This document shows positions 24,960 through 36,219 of a stretch of DNA of 64,000 bases, in pieces; positions within the stretch are counted from its first letter, which is position 1, and every line of letters begins with the position of its first letter. Both the position numbers and the translations under genes were made by a program. The DNA comes from Muscardinus avellanarius (Eukaryota; Chordata; Mammalia; Rodentia; Gliridae). The notes beneath the pieces were generated by a model. It made no database searches. It was not told where the DNA came from and saw only the letters and a program-made list of their open reading frames with translations. The stretch lies in contig OY726569.1 in assembly GCA_963383645.1 (NCBI GenBank), forward strand, positions 24,845,054 through 24,909,053. Reading direction: 5' to 3'.

Positions 24960-25475
24960 GCCTGTTAGGAAACATTTAAGTACTACAAAGAAAACAGAAA
25001 TGGAGGAAATAACTCATACCAAGAATAAATTTTGGAGACAGTGAATGAAAATTTTTTGATAGATTAGACATATATATATATATATATATATATGGCAGTT
25101 GTGAAAGCAACAATAACTCAGAATTTCTGATGGCATAACTGGGCAGATGGTTGTGAAATTTACAAATATTGAATAACTGAAGTGGGGAAAGGTTAAAAAT
25201 CAGGCATTATAATTAAAATATGTTTAATTTATCTTTTAAAAATGTATTTTATTTTTAAATAGGGAACATATTTGCATTTTTCCAAACAAAAAAATAAAAA
25301 ATAGAGTGAGAAACCACATTCCTATCTCTCCCTTCATTGTAATATTAACTTCTTTTGTGTCCTTCAGAAATCGTATGTATTTACAAGTAAGGATAAAAAA
25401 TTGTTTTGTTTCTTAAAATATAACTTATATACTTTAAAATTTGAAAACCTGTGTTCAACTTTGTAACTTTTATTA
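24960..25475. other. AT-rich sequence with (AT)n at 25071-25094
   Basis: A short TA dinucleotide run, otherwise no recognised element. Confidence 0.5.
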
Positions 25476-25479
25476 AATA

Positions 25480-26090
25480 TATGCACTTGAGGAACCACTG
25501 TTGTGAACATTTCCATCACATCAGAAAGTTGCCCTGTGACCTTTGCCATATGCTCCACCCAAATACTACTAGAGTAAATTTCCACTGTAATTCCTGATAT
25601 CATAAAAGAATTGTTTCTTTGTTTGAACTTTATAAAAATAGAAGTATATAGAAGTATATGCTACGTATTCTTTTGTATGTAGCTTTTTAATTCAGCATTG
25701 TGTTTTTGAGATACATGCATGTTATCGTACTACCTGCAATTGTTCCTTTTTATGCTGAATAATAATATATTGTATTTAAACAAGCAAATTTTAGTGGTTT
25801 CTACAGTTTCAGTTCTTTTATGGGCACTTGGGTTGTTTCAAATCTCAGCTATTAATAATGTTCTCATGAGCATGCTAATATATGTCATTTTATAGACAGT
25901 TGCTTTCACTTCTCTTGATTAAGCACATACAAGTGGGATTATTGGATCATAAAGTAAGTATATCTTTATATCTACTTGAAATTGTCTTAAATGTCTTCCA
26001 GAGTTGTTAACTATTTTTTATTCTCAACAGAAGTACTTATAAGAGTTCATAGCACTCTACCAACTCACCAACCTTTGACACTGTGTTTTA
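25480..26090 (-). mobile_element. Ancient L1M-type ORF2 3' fragment, antisense
   Basis: Old-L1 motifs in the expected antisense order: 'tttttgagatacatgcatgttatcg', 'ctgaataataatatattgta', 'cacttgggttgtttcaaat', 'gggattattggatcataaag', and 'ccaactcaccaacctttgaca'. Highly diverged. Confidence 0.7.
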
Positions 26091-26230
26091 ATCATGCCTT
26101 TTTATTTTCTGGGGCGGGAGGCTGTCCTGTTTCTTGTAGGATACTTAGAAGTATAAGATTCCAACTGCCATCCTCAGTTATAACATAATAATGTTTGAAA
26201 AGCACAAAAAGTAAGTGGTCTTTTTCCCAA

Positions 26231-26268
26231 GAACATGAAGATACCAACCTAGGTGTATTGATTCCCAT
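26231..26268. repeat. Left arm of a perfect 38-bp inverted repeat
   Basis: Its exact reverse complement is at 27003-27040. Core motif: ACCAACCTAGGTGTATTGAT. With one indel the match extends a few bases further inward. Confidence 0.9.
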
Positions 26269-26275
26269 TATCTTA

Positions 26276-26305
26276 ATTAGATAAGGACTAATTAGATAAG
26301 GACTA
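26276..26305. repeat. 15-bp tandem duplication
   Basis: The unit ATTAGATAAGGACTA occurs twice in direct succession. Confidence 0.85.
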
Positions 26306-26309
26306 AGTT

Positions 26310-26573
26310 CTGACTTGTTCAGATATGGATACGGTAATATAAAATCTAAAGACATAACTCATAATTTTAGTATGTAATGTATATATTTTATACTTTGTGT
26401 GTTTTTAAAATGTTCTGCTGTAAAACATTAGAGAGTCTACTGTTTTAGTCATTTCCAGGTGATAAGTCATCAACTCAAAATCCAGGAATCATAACTCCAA
26501 TCTGTGTCTTTGGGTTCCTAGAAAAGAAATCATGTAGCATTGAAGATGAAATATTATCATAAGGAGAAATTCT

Positions 26574-26575
<2 letters not shown>
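26310..26575. other. AT-rich sequence between inverted-repeat arms
   Basis: No gene recognised. Confidence 0.4.

Positions 26576-26578
<3 letters not shown>

Positions 26579-26634
<56 letters not shown>
26579..26634. repeat. (AT)n microsatellite
   Basis: About 27 perfect AT units; self-complementary. Confidence 0.97.
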
Positions 26635-26636
<2 letters not shown>

Positions 26637-27002
26637 TGGCATAAATTATCACCTCAAGTAATAAATATATTCTGTAGATAAGCAGTAACTCTAAAATTAT
26701 TTTTACCATCCAGATATATTTATCCCTGATGCTGACAAGGATCTATTTCCCTCAAAGCCTAGTCATGATACATCATCAGATAAAATAAAAGATTGAGGAT
26801 TATTGTACACAAAGTGCTCTTGCTCTTTTATGGGAAAATCCTTTAGCTTTGAAAACTTGAAGTTAAAATTAGGTAATTAATCATAGCCTATTAACTCAAA
26901 TGCTTTCATGATATTTTAATCTTCTGAAGTATGTTCAGTAATAGAATTCTTGTGTCAAAAAATAGAAAATCAATCCCTGATAACTATAATTCACTAGAAG
27001 AT

Positions 27003-27040
27003 ATGGGAATCAATACACCTAGGTTGGTATCTTCATGTTC
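27003..27040. repeat. Right arm of the 38-bp inverted repeat
   Basis: Exact reverse complement of 26231-26268. It is followed immediately by the (AAT)n run and a SINE. Confidence 0.9.
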
Positions 27041-27045
27041 ACTAA

Positions 27046-27046
27046 C

Positions 27047-27094
<48 letters not shown>
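27046..27094. repeat. (AAT)n microsatellite
   Basis: About 16 AAT units, directly upstream of a SINE. Confidence 0.95.
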
Positions 27095-27095
<1 letters not shown>

Positions 27096-27097
27096 CA

Positions 27098-27310
27098 GGC
27101 CAGGAGTGGTGGCACACGCTTGTAATCCTAGCATTTGGGAGACTGATACAGGAGAATCATGGTTCTTGGACAGCCTTAGCTACTTAGTGAGGCCCTTTGC
27201 AACTCAGTGAGACCCTGTTTCAAAATAAAGAATAACAAAATAGGGCTGGGGTGTAGCTTAGAGGTAGAAAGCCCTTGTGTTCCATCCCCAGCACTGCAAA
27301 ATAAAAATAA
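27098..27310 (+). mobile_element. 7SL-tRNA SINE, long-head subtype
   Basis: Head 'ggccaggagtggtggcacacg', middle 'ctacttagtgaggccctttg', tail 'ggctggggtgtagcttagag' with an A-rich end. Confidence 0.92.
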
Positions 27311-27319
27311 AAAATAAAG

Positions 27320-28310
27320 CTTAGTAGTAACTAATTCTGAAATAACTTGCCAACCCAAGCAACACCCTATTAATTTATTATGAGTGAATAAAAGCATCAA
27401 AGATAAAATGATTGTCTTTTTTTTTTTTTTTTTAGATCACAGGCAGCACAGGTAAATGTCTATTGACACCAATGAGCCTGGTTATCCTTTCCTTCAAGCC
27501 TGTCTTTTTTCTGAAGAATGCAAATAGAGATAGGCAATAACAACTTCTGCTGGCAAGAGGCTCTTCTGAAATGAGAGGGTCTTATATAACAACCAAACTC
27601 TACTTTACTCTTAATTTATAAAAAAATGTGGTAACATTTTGAGTTCTATCACCAATACCATTGGATGATTACCATCTGAAATAGGAGTTGAGATAGCTTC
27701 CATATTTGAATTCTCAGTTTCCATCACCTCTGGAAAGAGGAAGAGATAAAGGACAAAACAAATAATAAACCATTTGTTTTCTAGACCCAGAAGAATGGTT
27801 TTCCAAATACTTTCACTGGGCCAAGATTGAAATATGACAACATTTAATTAGGCAACATGAAGTTAGTTATATTCATATGTTGGCCACTGCTCCACATTCA
27901 TAGTGGATTGTCTCCAAGGTCTTATTTTATTATTTCTCAACACACATTCTTCTCACAGCCTTAGTCTCTCCAGGTAGTTGATCAATGAACAGCTTTTGAA
28001 AATATGTGTTTTAGCAGACCACTATTGTATCTCAAATTCTCATAATTTTGTATCTCAAATTGTATCACTATTGAATCTCAAATTCTCATCATAATGTATC
28101 TCAGATTCTTATATTTTTCAAAGCAGGTGTCAGTGTTTTGTTTCCATCTTAATATCTTTTTCACCATAAACAGAAATAGAGGAAAAGCATATTGAGAGTG
28201 TAAAAACTCAAATCAAAGAAGGAAGTGAGAGCAGCATTATTACCACTGCTAATGCTTCCTACTTTAGGAGAGTGATCCTCAGAAGAACTATAACATATAT
28301 AATTTACCTT
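27320..28310. other. Unique sequence downstream of the OR4M gene, with a short minisatellite
   Basis: Contains a T-run at 27417-27435 and an imperfect tandem repeat at about 28020-28110 built on 'tgtatctcaaattctcat'. It probably includes the 3' UTR of the minus-strand receptor. No other gene seen. Confidence 0.45.
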
Positions 28311-29252
28311 TCACTTCTCTTTACATAAAATATACCTGCTGACCAACTTCCTCATGGCTGTTTTTACTTCCTTGTTTCTCAATGTGTAGATGATGGGATT
28401 GAGTAAAGGGAATATCACAGTATGGAACACAGACACCACTTTATCTAGGGAAAATGAGTCAAATGGACGAGCGTAAATGTAGATGGATGGTCCAAACATT
28501 AGCACCACTATGGTGATATGGGAGTAGCAGGTGGAAATAGCCCTGCTGGTACTCTCACCTGAGCCCGAGTGTTTCTTGAGCATGGCCAGAAGGAAGGCAT
28601 AGGACATTAACAGAGCGATAAAACACACCACAGAGATCAGACCACTGCTAAAGATCATCACTAGCTCCTCTGGGAAGGTGTTGGCACAGGCAATCCGGAC
28701 AACCTGCGTGATGTCGCAGAAGTAGTTGTCTAACTCATTGGGCCCGCAGAAGGGAAGTCGAACAATGAGAGCCACTTGTATTATGGAATGGACGAAGCCC
28801 CCGACCCATGAGAGAGCCACCAGAATACAGCAGAGACGTCGATTCATGATGGTAGCGTAGTGGAGGGGGCGGCAGATGGCAGCATAGCGGTCGAAGGCCA
28901 TCACTGTGAGCAGGAACATCTCTGAGGCCCCAACAAAGTGCAAGAAGAAGAGCTGTGCTATACACCCTCCAAAGGAAATTGTCTTCCTTTCCACAAAGAA
29001 GTCTACGAGCATTTTAGGGGCTGTGATGGAGGAATACCAGATATCAAGGAAGGCCAGATTGGCCAACAGGAAATACATTGGAGAAGTAAGATGGGGGTCA
29101 AGCCTGATGGTGCAAATGATAAGGATATTCCCTGGAAGAATGAACAAATAGAAGGATAGGAATATAACAAATAGGACTAGTTGTACCTCCCGAGTCTGGG
29201 ATAGGCCGGTGAGAACAAATTCTGTCACCCTGGTGTAATTCACAGGTTCCAT
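28311..29252 (-). CDS. OR4M1: Olfactory receptor family 4, subfamily M (OR4M1-like)
   Basis: An intact 313-residue odorant GPCR. N-glycosylation site at N5 (NYT), PGN at 40-42, LTSPMYFLLANLAF at about 55-68 where OR4M proteins have LL in place of the commoner FFLSNLS, MAFDRYAAIC at 118-127, C97 and C179 for the extracellular disulphide, MSY at 216-218, RAISTCYSH at 237-245, and PLLNPIIYTLRN at 282-293. The sequence reads as OR4M1/OR4M2 almost throughout, including LTGLSQTREV and the KKHSGSGE third intracellular loop. An upstream in-frame ATG (29321) would add 23 hydrophobic residues, but it lies beyond a strong splice acceptor. The ATG at 29252 is therefore chosen, and it gives the standard OR N-terminus. 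No breaks. Confidence 0.96.
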   Translation of the reverse strand: MEPVNYTRVTEFVLTGLSQTREVQLVLFVIFLSFYLFILPGNILIICTIRLDPHLTSPMYFLLANLAFLDIWYSSITAPKMLVDFFVERKTISFGGCIAQLFFLHFVGASEMFLLTVMAFDRYAAICRPLHYATIMNRRLCCILVALSWVGGFVHSIIQVALIVRLPFCGPNELDNYFCDITQVVRIACANTFPEELVMIFSSGLISVVCFIALLMSYAFLLAMLKKHSGSGESTSRAISTCYSHITIVVLMFGPSIYIYARPFDSFSLDKVVSVFHTVIFPLLNPIIYTLRNKEVKTAMRKLVSRYILCKEK

Positions 29253-29280
29253 TTCTTCAATTAAAATTTTTTGTAATATG

Positions 29281-29300
29281 GCTATGAAAAATAAATAAAG
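29281..29300 (-). promoter_or_regulatory. Splice acceptor before the OR4M coding exon
   Basis: On the minus strand the sequence TTTATTTATTTTTCATAG ends just before 29281, leaving 29 bases of 5' UTR before the ATG at 29252. The polypyrimidine tract plus AG is the expected OR coding-exon acceptor. Confidence 0.7.
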
Positions 29301-29384
29301 TATAATTACTCCAAGTAACATTTAACTAGAATTTTATCACTGCTTTGAAAATTGCCATATGTTCTCTGTCATCACATTCACAAA

Positions 29385-29485
29385 CATATCAAAGTCAATC
29401 ACTAAGCCAAATATAAAAAGGAAGGAAGGGGGAGGAAGCGGAGTGGGAAGGGAGGAAGGGCTAAATGAGTGATATTAGAATAAGG
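29385..29485 (+). mobile_element. L1 3' UTR fragment
   Basis: 'catatcaaagtcaatcacta' followed by a purine-rich tract and 'gggctaaatgagtg' matches the L1 3' end at 46.09-46.19 kb. Confidence 0.6.
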
Positions 29486-29698
29486 ATCCATTTGTGGGTT
29501 TTTTGTTTTCTTTTTGAAAAGCCAAATAAGGGAGAAAATTAGTAATGATGTTATAAATTATAAACATTGAAAGTTTTATAGTGTGTCATTCTTCTGAAAG
29601 CCAATATTAGCTTTTTCATTTTATAAAATCCTATTTTTATAAAACTGAATGCTAATTCTTTCTCCAAACACCTACCTTAATAAGTAATATGTAAACTG

Positions 29699-29925
29699 AG
29701 TGTGGGGGTGCACACTTGTAATCCCAGTAATTGGGAGGAAGATCACAAGTTCACAGCCAGCCTTAGCTACTTAATGAGGCCATATGCAATAATTGTCTTA
29801 AATAACTGTTTCGAAATAAAGAATAATTTAAAAGAAATAAATAAAGAATAAAAATAGGGCTGAGAGTGTAACTTGAAGGTAGAGTGCCTCTGGGTTCAAG
29901 CCCCAGTACAGAAAAAAAAAGTAAT
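29699..29925 (+). mobile_element. 7SL-tRNA SINE, diverged
   Basis: Head 'gagtgtgggggtgcacac', 'cagccttagctacttaatgag', tail 'gtaacttgaaggtagagtgcc' and 'ggttcaagccccagtac'. Confidence 0.85.
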
Positions 29926-31120
29926 ATGTGCAGCTATTTGAATCAGCCAACTGTTAGAGTGGTAATTTGGAATGCACACAATTCTTTCTAGATCCTTTTT
30001 ATTGTAAAACCTTGCCAATTTAAAATTTAAGCTTGTGTTCTCATATCTCATATACAGATATGTCAGTTTTTTTCATTTTAATTTATAAGTATAATACCAG
30101 GGCATCATATGGAGTAAATAACCAAAATGTACAGCTTAATTCTTGACAATGTATAAAAAGCCACAATAGATAGCAATGCAGATTATCTGTATAAAAATCC
30201 TTCCATTTGTGACTAAATCCTCAACATTCATTCTACAGTGATCATAAATTTGGCCAGCGTTTCAGGAAAATAGGAAGAAGGTAGAGTCATATGAGAAATG
30301 GGCATGCTTACTACCAAAGCATATTGTATTACTCTGATCCACTCTGTCATTTTCAAGGAGAGAGTGGAGATAAGCTTATTTTTTAAATTTTGTCTAAAGT
30401 CAAGTATTGAACTTAATACTACTAAGTAGGATAATATCCATCAAATAAAAATGAGATGATCATCCACTCTCCAAATATGCTTCCTCTTTTAGAAAATGTT
30501 CAAAAATGCCACTCTAAAGTTTGTATTTCTTTGAACCAACAGCCAATAATAAAAAATTACTTCTCTTCTCCTGATGTTATATCTTCTAATATTGCCTCAG
30601 TGTTTCTTAGAGAATTTCAAATATAAAAAGTTACATTTTTATAAAACCAAATAGATGTGGTAGGCACTTATAGACGCTAGGCATTCTATCAACTGAAGAA
30701 AACTAGTTTCTGCTTCTTGGAATCTACTGACTCAATTTGTACATGATTTTAACAAACATATACATATAGTTTCCAATATACCACACAAACATTATATTAT
30801 AAAGAAAAGTTAATATAAGTAGACAAGCCAAAAATAATACCAGTGTTTTCCAGGAATCCGACAGCAAGAGAAGAGGCAGAAAAACCAAATAATGCCCTGA
30901 TATCTCAGTAGTGTGAAGCTACTTAGCAGGGAGGAAGTATCCCCATGCTCCAGAATTGCCACAGAAGTTAATCATTCTGAATGAAACAAGGAAAATTAAA
31001 ATTCAGCTTAGGAAGATTTTAATGAAAGAAAACTAAAACTACCAATTTTCAACTCTCAGCCTTCTTGAAATCCTGGTTATCTGAAATGATGCATTTTTTT
31101 TAGTATTCTAGGGGAAAAAA
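29926..31120. other. Unique intergenic sequence
   Basis: AT-rich; no gene or named repeat recognised. Confidence 0.45.
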
Positions 31121-31140
31121 GAGTTTTACTTTGCTTTTCT

Positions 31141-31375
31141 TTCTTTCTTTCTTTCTTTCTTTGTTTATTTATTTGTTTGTTTATTTATTTATTTTTGGTG
31201 GTACTGGGGTTCCTGGAAGCCCTTCTACCTTAGGGCTATACTCTCAGACCTATTTTATATTTTTATTTGGAAAAAGTGTCTCTTAAGCCAGCGCGGCTGG
31301 CTTCAAACCTGCACAATCCTCCTGTCTCTGCCTCCCAAGCGTGGGGATTACAAGCATGTGCCACCATGCCGGGCA
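31141..31375 (-). mobile_element. 7SL-tRNA SINE, short-head hairpin subtype, antisense, with target-site duplication
   Basis: The antisense body (31193-31375) has the AGCCAGC/GCTGGCT hairpin and 'ttcctggaagcccttctacc'. Its tail is an expanded TTTC/TTTA tract (31141-31192). A perfect 16-bp target-site duplication, TTTACTTTGCTTTTCT, lies at 31125-31140 and 31376-31391, so this is a recent clean insertion. Confidence 0.93.
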
Positions 31376-31394
31376 TTTACTTTGCTTTTCTAAA

Positions 31395-31725
31395 AGAGGT
31401 ATCCCTCCCCCTCCAACAATGAGTGTCCAGGTTAACCATGCTACATTCATACTTTTACACATATTCTCATGTAGCTCCTCCATTAATCAACCTCAGCCTT
31501 TTTCTGGAACACAATTCGTAATAGCCAAAATATGGAACCAATCTAGGTCTCCATCAACAGAAGAATGGATTGCAAAATTATGGGAAATACACACAATGGA
31601 ATTCTACTCAGCTATAAAGAAGAACAAAATCATGCCATTCGCAAGAAGATGGAAAGACCTGGAGGACATTATATTAAGTGAGATCAAACTAAGGACTATT
31701 AGGAATACCAGAGGGACTCCAGCAT
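31395..31725 (-). mobile_element. Short rearranged L1 3' fragment
   Basis: Positions 31395-31503 are antisense L1 3' UTR. Positions 31504-31725 are sense ORF2 C-terminus ('[16 protein letters not shown]' type coding). The pieces are near neighbours on the parent element, consistent with a short L1 with an inverted 5' part. No A tail is visible. Confidence 0.7.
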
Positions 31726-31729
31726 TGCT

Positions 31730-32185
31730 ATTTTCTAAATTATCTAGCAATTATAATAAAGACAAAGTCTTTTCTGCCTTCTTAATCATTTGAAGAAAAT
31801 TTACTTCTTCTAAACATCTTCTGACAAACACTGTAATATAAAATAGGGGAAAAGCCTAAAAGTCACGGAATTATGAGACACTACATAATTGCTATGTTTA
31901 TACAGGACATCAAAGTCACTGATTACTTTTTAAAATAAAATATTCAAAGGAAATAAATTTTATGTTAACTATTAAAAATATAAAATAAAAAGGTATCTCA
32001 TAGCCTTCTTAGAAACAAGAATACAATTATAAACTCACAACTCATTTATATTCACTGGTGAGTATAGAAGCTTCTGATAAGAAAAAAATCTCTGCACAGA
32101 ACACCTGGCATATTATGATTATTTAGGTCACTGGATATTTTACTATTATAAACACAGAAATTAGTATTCGTTCCCCCCACACCAC
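31730..32185. other. Unique sequence
   Basis: No feature recognised. Confidence 0.4.
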
Positions 32186-32189
32186 CACC

Positions 32190-32320
32190 ATTTTTTGTGG
32201 TAGTGAGAATTGAACCCAGAGTGTCTGTCTTGCATGCTAAGCATATGTTCTACCACTGAACTCCATACCCATCCCCTGCCCTTTTAATTTATTTTTTATT
32301 TTGAAATGAGGTCTCCAAAG
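32190..32320 (-). mobile_element. tRNA-like SINE part, antisense
   Basis: 'ggtagtgagaattgaaccc...' and 'ttctaccactgaactccat' form a tRNA-like tail in antisense, followed by 'attttgaaatgaggtct'. It has an unusual longer middle ('tcttgcatgctaagcatatg'). Confidence 0.65.
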
Positions 32321-32510
32321 CCAGCCAAGGTGGCACATGCTTATTATAATCCCAGTACTTGAAAGACTGAGATGGGAGAATTGCAGGTTTGAGACCAGCC
32401 TCAGAAACCTAGCAAGACCCTGTTTCAAAATAAAACATAGAAAGGGCTGAGGATGTAGTTTCAAGGTCCAGTGTTCCTGGTTTCAATCCCCAGAACCACA
32501 AAAAAAGAAA
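32321..32510 (+). mobile_element. 7SL-tRNA SINE
   Basis: Head 'gccagccaaggtggcacatg', short middle 'cagaaacctagcaagaccctg', tail 'gctgaggatgtagtttcaagg'. Confidence 0.85.
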
Positions 32511-32578
32511 AGAAGGAGAGGGAGGAGGAGAAGGGACAAGAGAGAAGATGAGGAAGAAGAGGAGGAGAAGAAAGAAGA

Positions 32579-32675
32579 AATGGGGTTTTGCTAAGTTGCC
32601 CCGGCTCACCTTGAACTTAAAATCCTTTTGTCTCAACTAGCTGGAATTAGAAGCATGTGCCATCACACTTAGCTA
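32579..32675 (-). mobile_element. 7SL-like SINE monomer fragment, antisense
   Basis: 'tttgctaagttgccccggctcaccttgaac', 'ctagctggaattagaagcatg' and 'ccatcacacttagc' follow the antisense Alu-like left arm. It is older than the chimeric SINEs. A GGA-rich tract precedes it (32505-32578). Confidence 0.6.
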
Positions 32676-32679
32676 TGTT

Positions 32680-33230
32680 ATTGTTCTTAATTAAATAATT
32701 GTTCTCTTATTATAGGAAAATGAATATTTCAAAGCAGGAAACAAACTTACAAGACTCTAAGTTTATTTTACTTTAATGGGAATAGCAATATAATCTCAGT
32801 TTTGTCCTACACTCATCTATTTGTTTTCTGTCTCATTCTATACCATTCCCATCAAAAAGAAAGTGGACACTGTCACTAATATAAAGAATATAGGTGAATG
32901 AGTATGAATGTTTTGGAAAGAAAAACATCATCAGGTATTGTGGAAGGGTAATTTTACTAACAATAAAAGCACCAAAAGAGATTTTCTTTTTGAAGCTCAT
33001 ATTCAAAACTCAAGATACAATCATAAAACTCGAAAGTAATGATATATACTTTGTGTTAACACCCAAAACTAACCTGATTTATTCTTAAGAAGGAAATATA
33101 CAGCATTCATACCTCCTTCACTCATCACAACCATCAATATGAAAGGAGACATTTTAGAGCATTATTTCAATCCATTAGTCAAGCAGCCAATGGAGCCCCC
33201 TATTTTTCACACAACAATGTTCAGCCACTG
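32680..33230. other. Unique sequence
   Basis: No feature recognised. Confidence 0.4.
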
Positions 33231-33238
33231 CACAACAT

Positions 33239-33239
33239 G

Positions 33240-33272
<33 letters not shown>

Positions 33273-33277
33273 ACACA
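33239..33277. repeat. (CA)n microsatellite
   Basis: About 18 CA units with one interruption. Confidence 0.95.
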
Positions 33278-33445
33278 AAAAAAACATTGGTCCATGCCAC
33301 TTCTTCATGAAGGATAAATTAATATCTTTTATTTTATATCTTTAAGATATATTTTTAAAATATCATTCTTATTTTAATATCTTTTAGATAATTTATCCAT
33401 ATCTCTTCGTAAATATAAGTATGGCCTCATAAAACATACAGCAAG

Positions 33446-33650
33446 CCAGGCATGGTGGCACATGCTTGTAATCCCTGTACTTGGGAAGCTGAGACAAGAA
33501 GATCGAGGGTCCACAGCCAGCCTCAGCAACTTGTGAGGCCCTCTGAAACTTAGTGAGACCCCGTCTCAAAATAAATAATAAAATTTGGCTGGGGGTATAT
33601 CTCAGAGGTAGGATACCTCTGGGTTCAATCCCCAGTACACCATAAAAAAA
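33446..33650 (+). mobile_element. 7SL-tRNA SINE
   Basis: Head 'gccaggcatggtggcacatg', 'cagcaacttgtgaggccctc', tail 'ggctgggggtatatctcagag'. Confidence 0.9.
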
Positions 33651-33734
33651 AATAAACTGGGGATTGAACAGGTACAGGGTCAATTGTGACCCTGGTTAAC
33701 ATCTGCCCTTGAATGCACACTTACTAATGGTATT

Positions 33735-34800
33735 TGTAGTAATATATTCACATAGATAATTTGATCTGTTTTCTTCCCCATATCTCTCCTTTCCCTTCCC
33801 TCATCCCCCCCAGTCCCCTTTCACTATTATACTGGTTTCTTTTCTATTTTCATAAGGTTTCTCTTATTTCCTGTTTTCTCTCTAGCTTCCACATATGAGA
33901 AAACACAACTTTTAACTCCCATGTATAGTTGGTCTCACTTAACATGATGTTCTCTAGTTCCATTCATTTTTCTTCAAATAAAATAATTTTCCCCACATCT
34001 TCTTCACAATTTAATATTATTTGTATTCTTAATGATTGCCATTCTGACAAGTGAGATAAAATCTGTGTAGTTTTGGTTTGTTTTTCTTGAGTGCTAAAGA
34101 TGTTGTTCCACATATTTGTGGCCATTCATATGTCTTCTTTTGAGAAATGTCTGTTAGCTCAATTGCCCATTTACTGATCAAGTTACTTTTTCTTTTCTTT
34201 TTGGTGTTAATTTTTAATTCTTTTTATATCCTGGATATTAATCATCTGTCAGAAGAGTAGCTTGCAAAGATTTTCTCCATCCTGTAGCTTCTGTTCATGC
34301 ACTTTTTCCTTTTGTTGTGCAGTTTTTTAGTGTTATTCCATCCCATTTGTAAATTCTTAGTTTTATTTCTGAGTTTTAAAGGTCTTATGGAAGAAGTCAG
34401 TTACTGTGCCTATATGTTGTAGAGATGACCTTACATTTTCTTCTAGCAATTTTCAGGCTCCTGGTCTAATTCTTAGGCAATAAGAGCAATGGTGGAGACA
34501 TCACAATTTCTAACTTAAAACTATAATACAGAGCTATAGCAACAAAAACTGCATTGGGGCTGGCATAAAATTAGACATTTAGACCAATGGAATAGAGACA
34601 AAACCACACAGATACTGTCATCTGACCCTTGACAAAGGTGCCAAAAACATACATTGGAGAAAAAGACAGCCTTTTTAACAGATGGTGTTGAGAAAACTGG
34701 ATATCCACAGGTGGAAGAATAAAACTAGATCCTTATCTCTCGATCTGCATAAAAACCGACCCCAAATGGACTGAAAACCTTTGAATTAGGCCAGGCACTT
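33735..34800 (-). mobile_element. Old L1 3' portion, minus strand, with inverted 5' part
   Basis: 33735-34475 is antisense: 3' UTR, then ORF2 C-terminus ('tctcacttaacatgatgttctc', 'atcctggatattaatcatctg'). 34476-34800 is sense and encodes the immediately preceding ORF2 segment ('cttgacaaaggtgcc', 'ttgagaaaactgga'). The pieces are contiguous on the parent, another 5' inversion. Strongly diverged. Confidence 0.75.
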
Positions 34801-35555
34801 ACAACTGCTCTGTCACATTCTAAGAAAAGCTGTGGATTCTACCCATGAAATACAGGGCAAGGTGCTACATTTGTGGGGAGTTATTGAGGGTGGTAAGAAA
34901 TCATGAAGACTTGCTTATAGAAATTCTTTCCAAGGCTGCCATTTAGGAAGGGTATCTATCCCAACCCAATTCTTATCCCAAAGCAGCTAGATGGGTTCAT
35001 TAGGAGTCTTACTTCCCCCTCTACCTCTCAAATTTTTGGATGCAAGCCTGCTGCTTTCCAACAATGCCTAGTAAATTCTCATCCTTTATTTAATCTATAG
35101 GGATGGATTAACTCAAGGATGTCTATGGAAATACCTGGGGGTAGAGATGCCCTCCCTCTAGGTAAGTAAACTGTGAGCTCTTCTCAAGGGAACCAGTGCT
35201 TTGGGCAAAAACAAAAACTGTGCAGAATTCTTTCCTTGATAACAATGCAATATCCATTCATGGATGTAGCCAACCTCTGAGAAACCACACAACGAACATT
35301 TATCCCATCAACTTGAGGAATATAAGATAGCTGTCACATAGATCCTGAAATAGTGAAAGATTAACTGACTCAAGTAATACTGGATTACACTCATATAGGA
35401 GGCTTTTTGAAAAACTTAATGGTTAAATTATCTATAACCATTGCCCATCCAGTTTTCTCAGATGAATATGTGAAAAAGAAGCTAGTATCTCCCAGAATAA
35501 AAGTCATACACCCTAGCCAGTAATTAATAATATTATTAGTGAATTGTAATTACCC
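34801..35555. other. Unique sequence
   Basis: Less AT-rich than its surroundings. No gene or repeat that I can name. Confidence 0.4.
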
Positions 35556-35559
35556 AACA

Positions 35560-35835
35560 TAGATTCAAAGTGATATATTTATTTGTGTACACATCCCTTG
35601 GTGTGTTTCCTCCACATCACATTCAGCCCCCACGCTCCCTATGTTAGTTATATTAATAGTGATACCTTTGTACATGGACATAACTTTTTATCTGATTTCT
35701 TCTTCAAACCTCCTGTTCTTTCTCCCTTTCTCTGATCCCCTATTCTCTTCTACTATTATACTAGTCTCTCTCTTTTTTTAATTGAAGTTTCTTTTTCTGT
35801 CCTATTTTCTCCTAGCTTCACCATGTAAGAAAAAA
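35560..35835 (-). mobile_element. Old L1 3' UTR fragment, antisense
   Basis: Shares 'ctattattatactagt' and 'tcctagcttc(a/c)c' motifs and pyrimidine-rich layout with the L1 3' end at 33.75-33.9 kb. Confidence 0.55.
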
Positions 35836-35998
35836 CATATATCAGAAACAAAAGTCTCACAACTGGAAGAAATGCTTTCAGTATCTACTTCAGTAACTCC
35901 AGAAAAAATAATTAATCTGAAACTGAGAGACTAGAAAATGGGGGTGGGGGAACAGTCCTATGAATGAAGGGAAACGAAACTATTAAAAAATTGCTATC

Positions 35999-36215
35999 AG
36001 CCAGGCATGGTGGTACGTGCTTATAATCCCAGTACTTGGAAGACTGAGACAGGATTGTGGTTAACAGCCAGACCCAGCTACTTAGTGAGGTCTTCTTCAA
36101 CTTAGCAAGACCCTGTTTCAAAGTAAAAAATAAGGCTGGGAGTATAGTTCGGAGCTAGAGTTTCCCTGGGTTCTATCCCCAGTACTACAAAAAAATAAAA
36201 AATAAAAAAATAAAA
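35999..36215 (+). mobile_element. 7SL-tRNA SINE
   Basis: Head 'gccaggcatggtggtacgtg', 'cagctacttagtgaggtctt', tail 'ggctgggagtatagttcgg'. Confidence 0.9.
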
Positions 36216-36219
36216 GGGC

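Noticed and set aside
29253..29321. Longer N-terminus of the OR4M gene from an upstream ATG
   Set aside because: It lies beyond a strong splice acceptor at about 29282 and encodes a hydrophobic stretch not found in OR proteins.
34801..35555. Possible endogenous retrovirus remnant
   Set aside because: Slightly higher GC than its neighbours, but I could find no recognisable retroviral motif or LTR on either strand.
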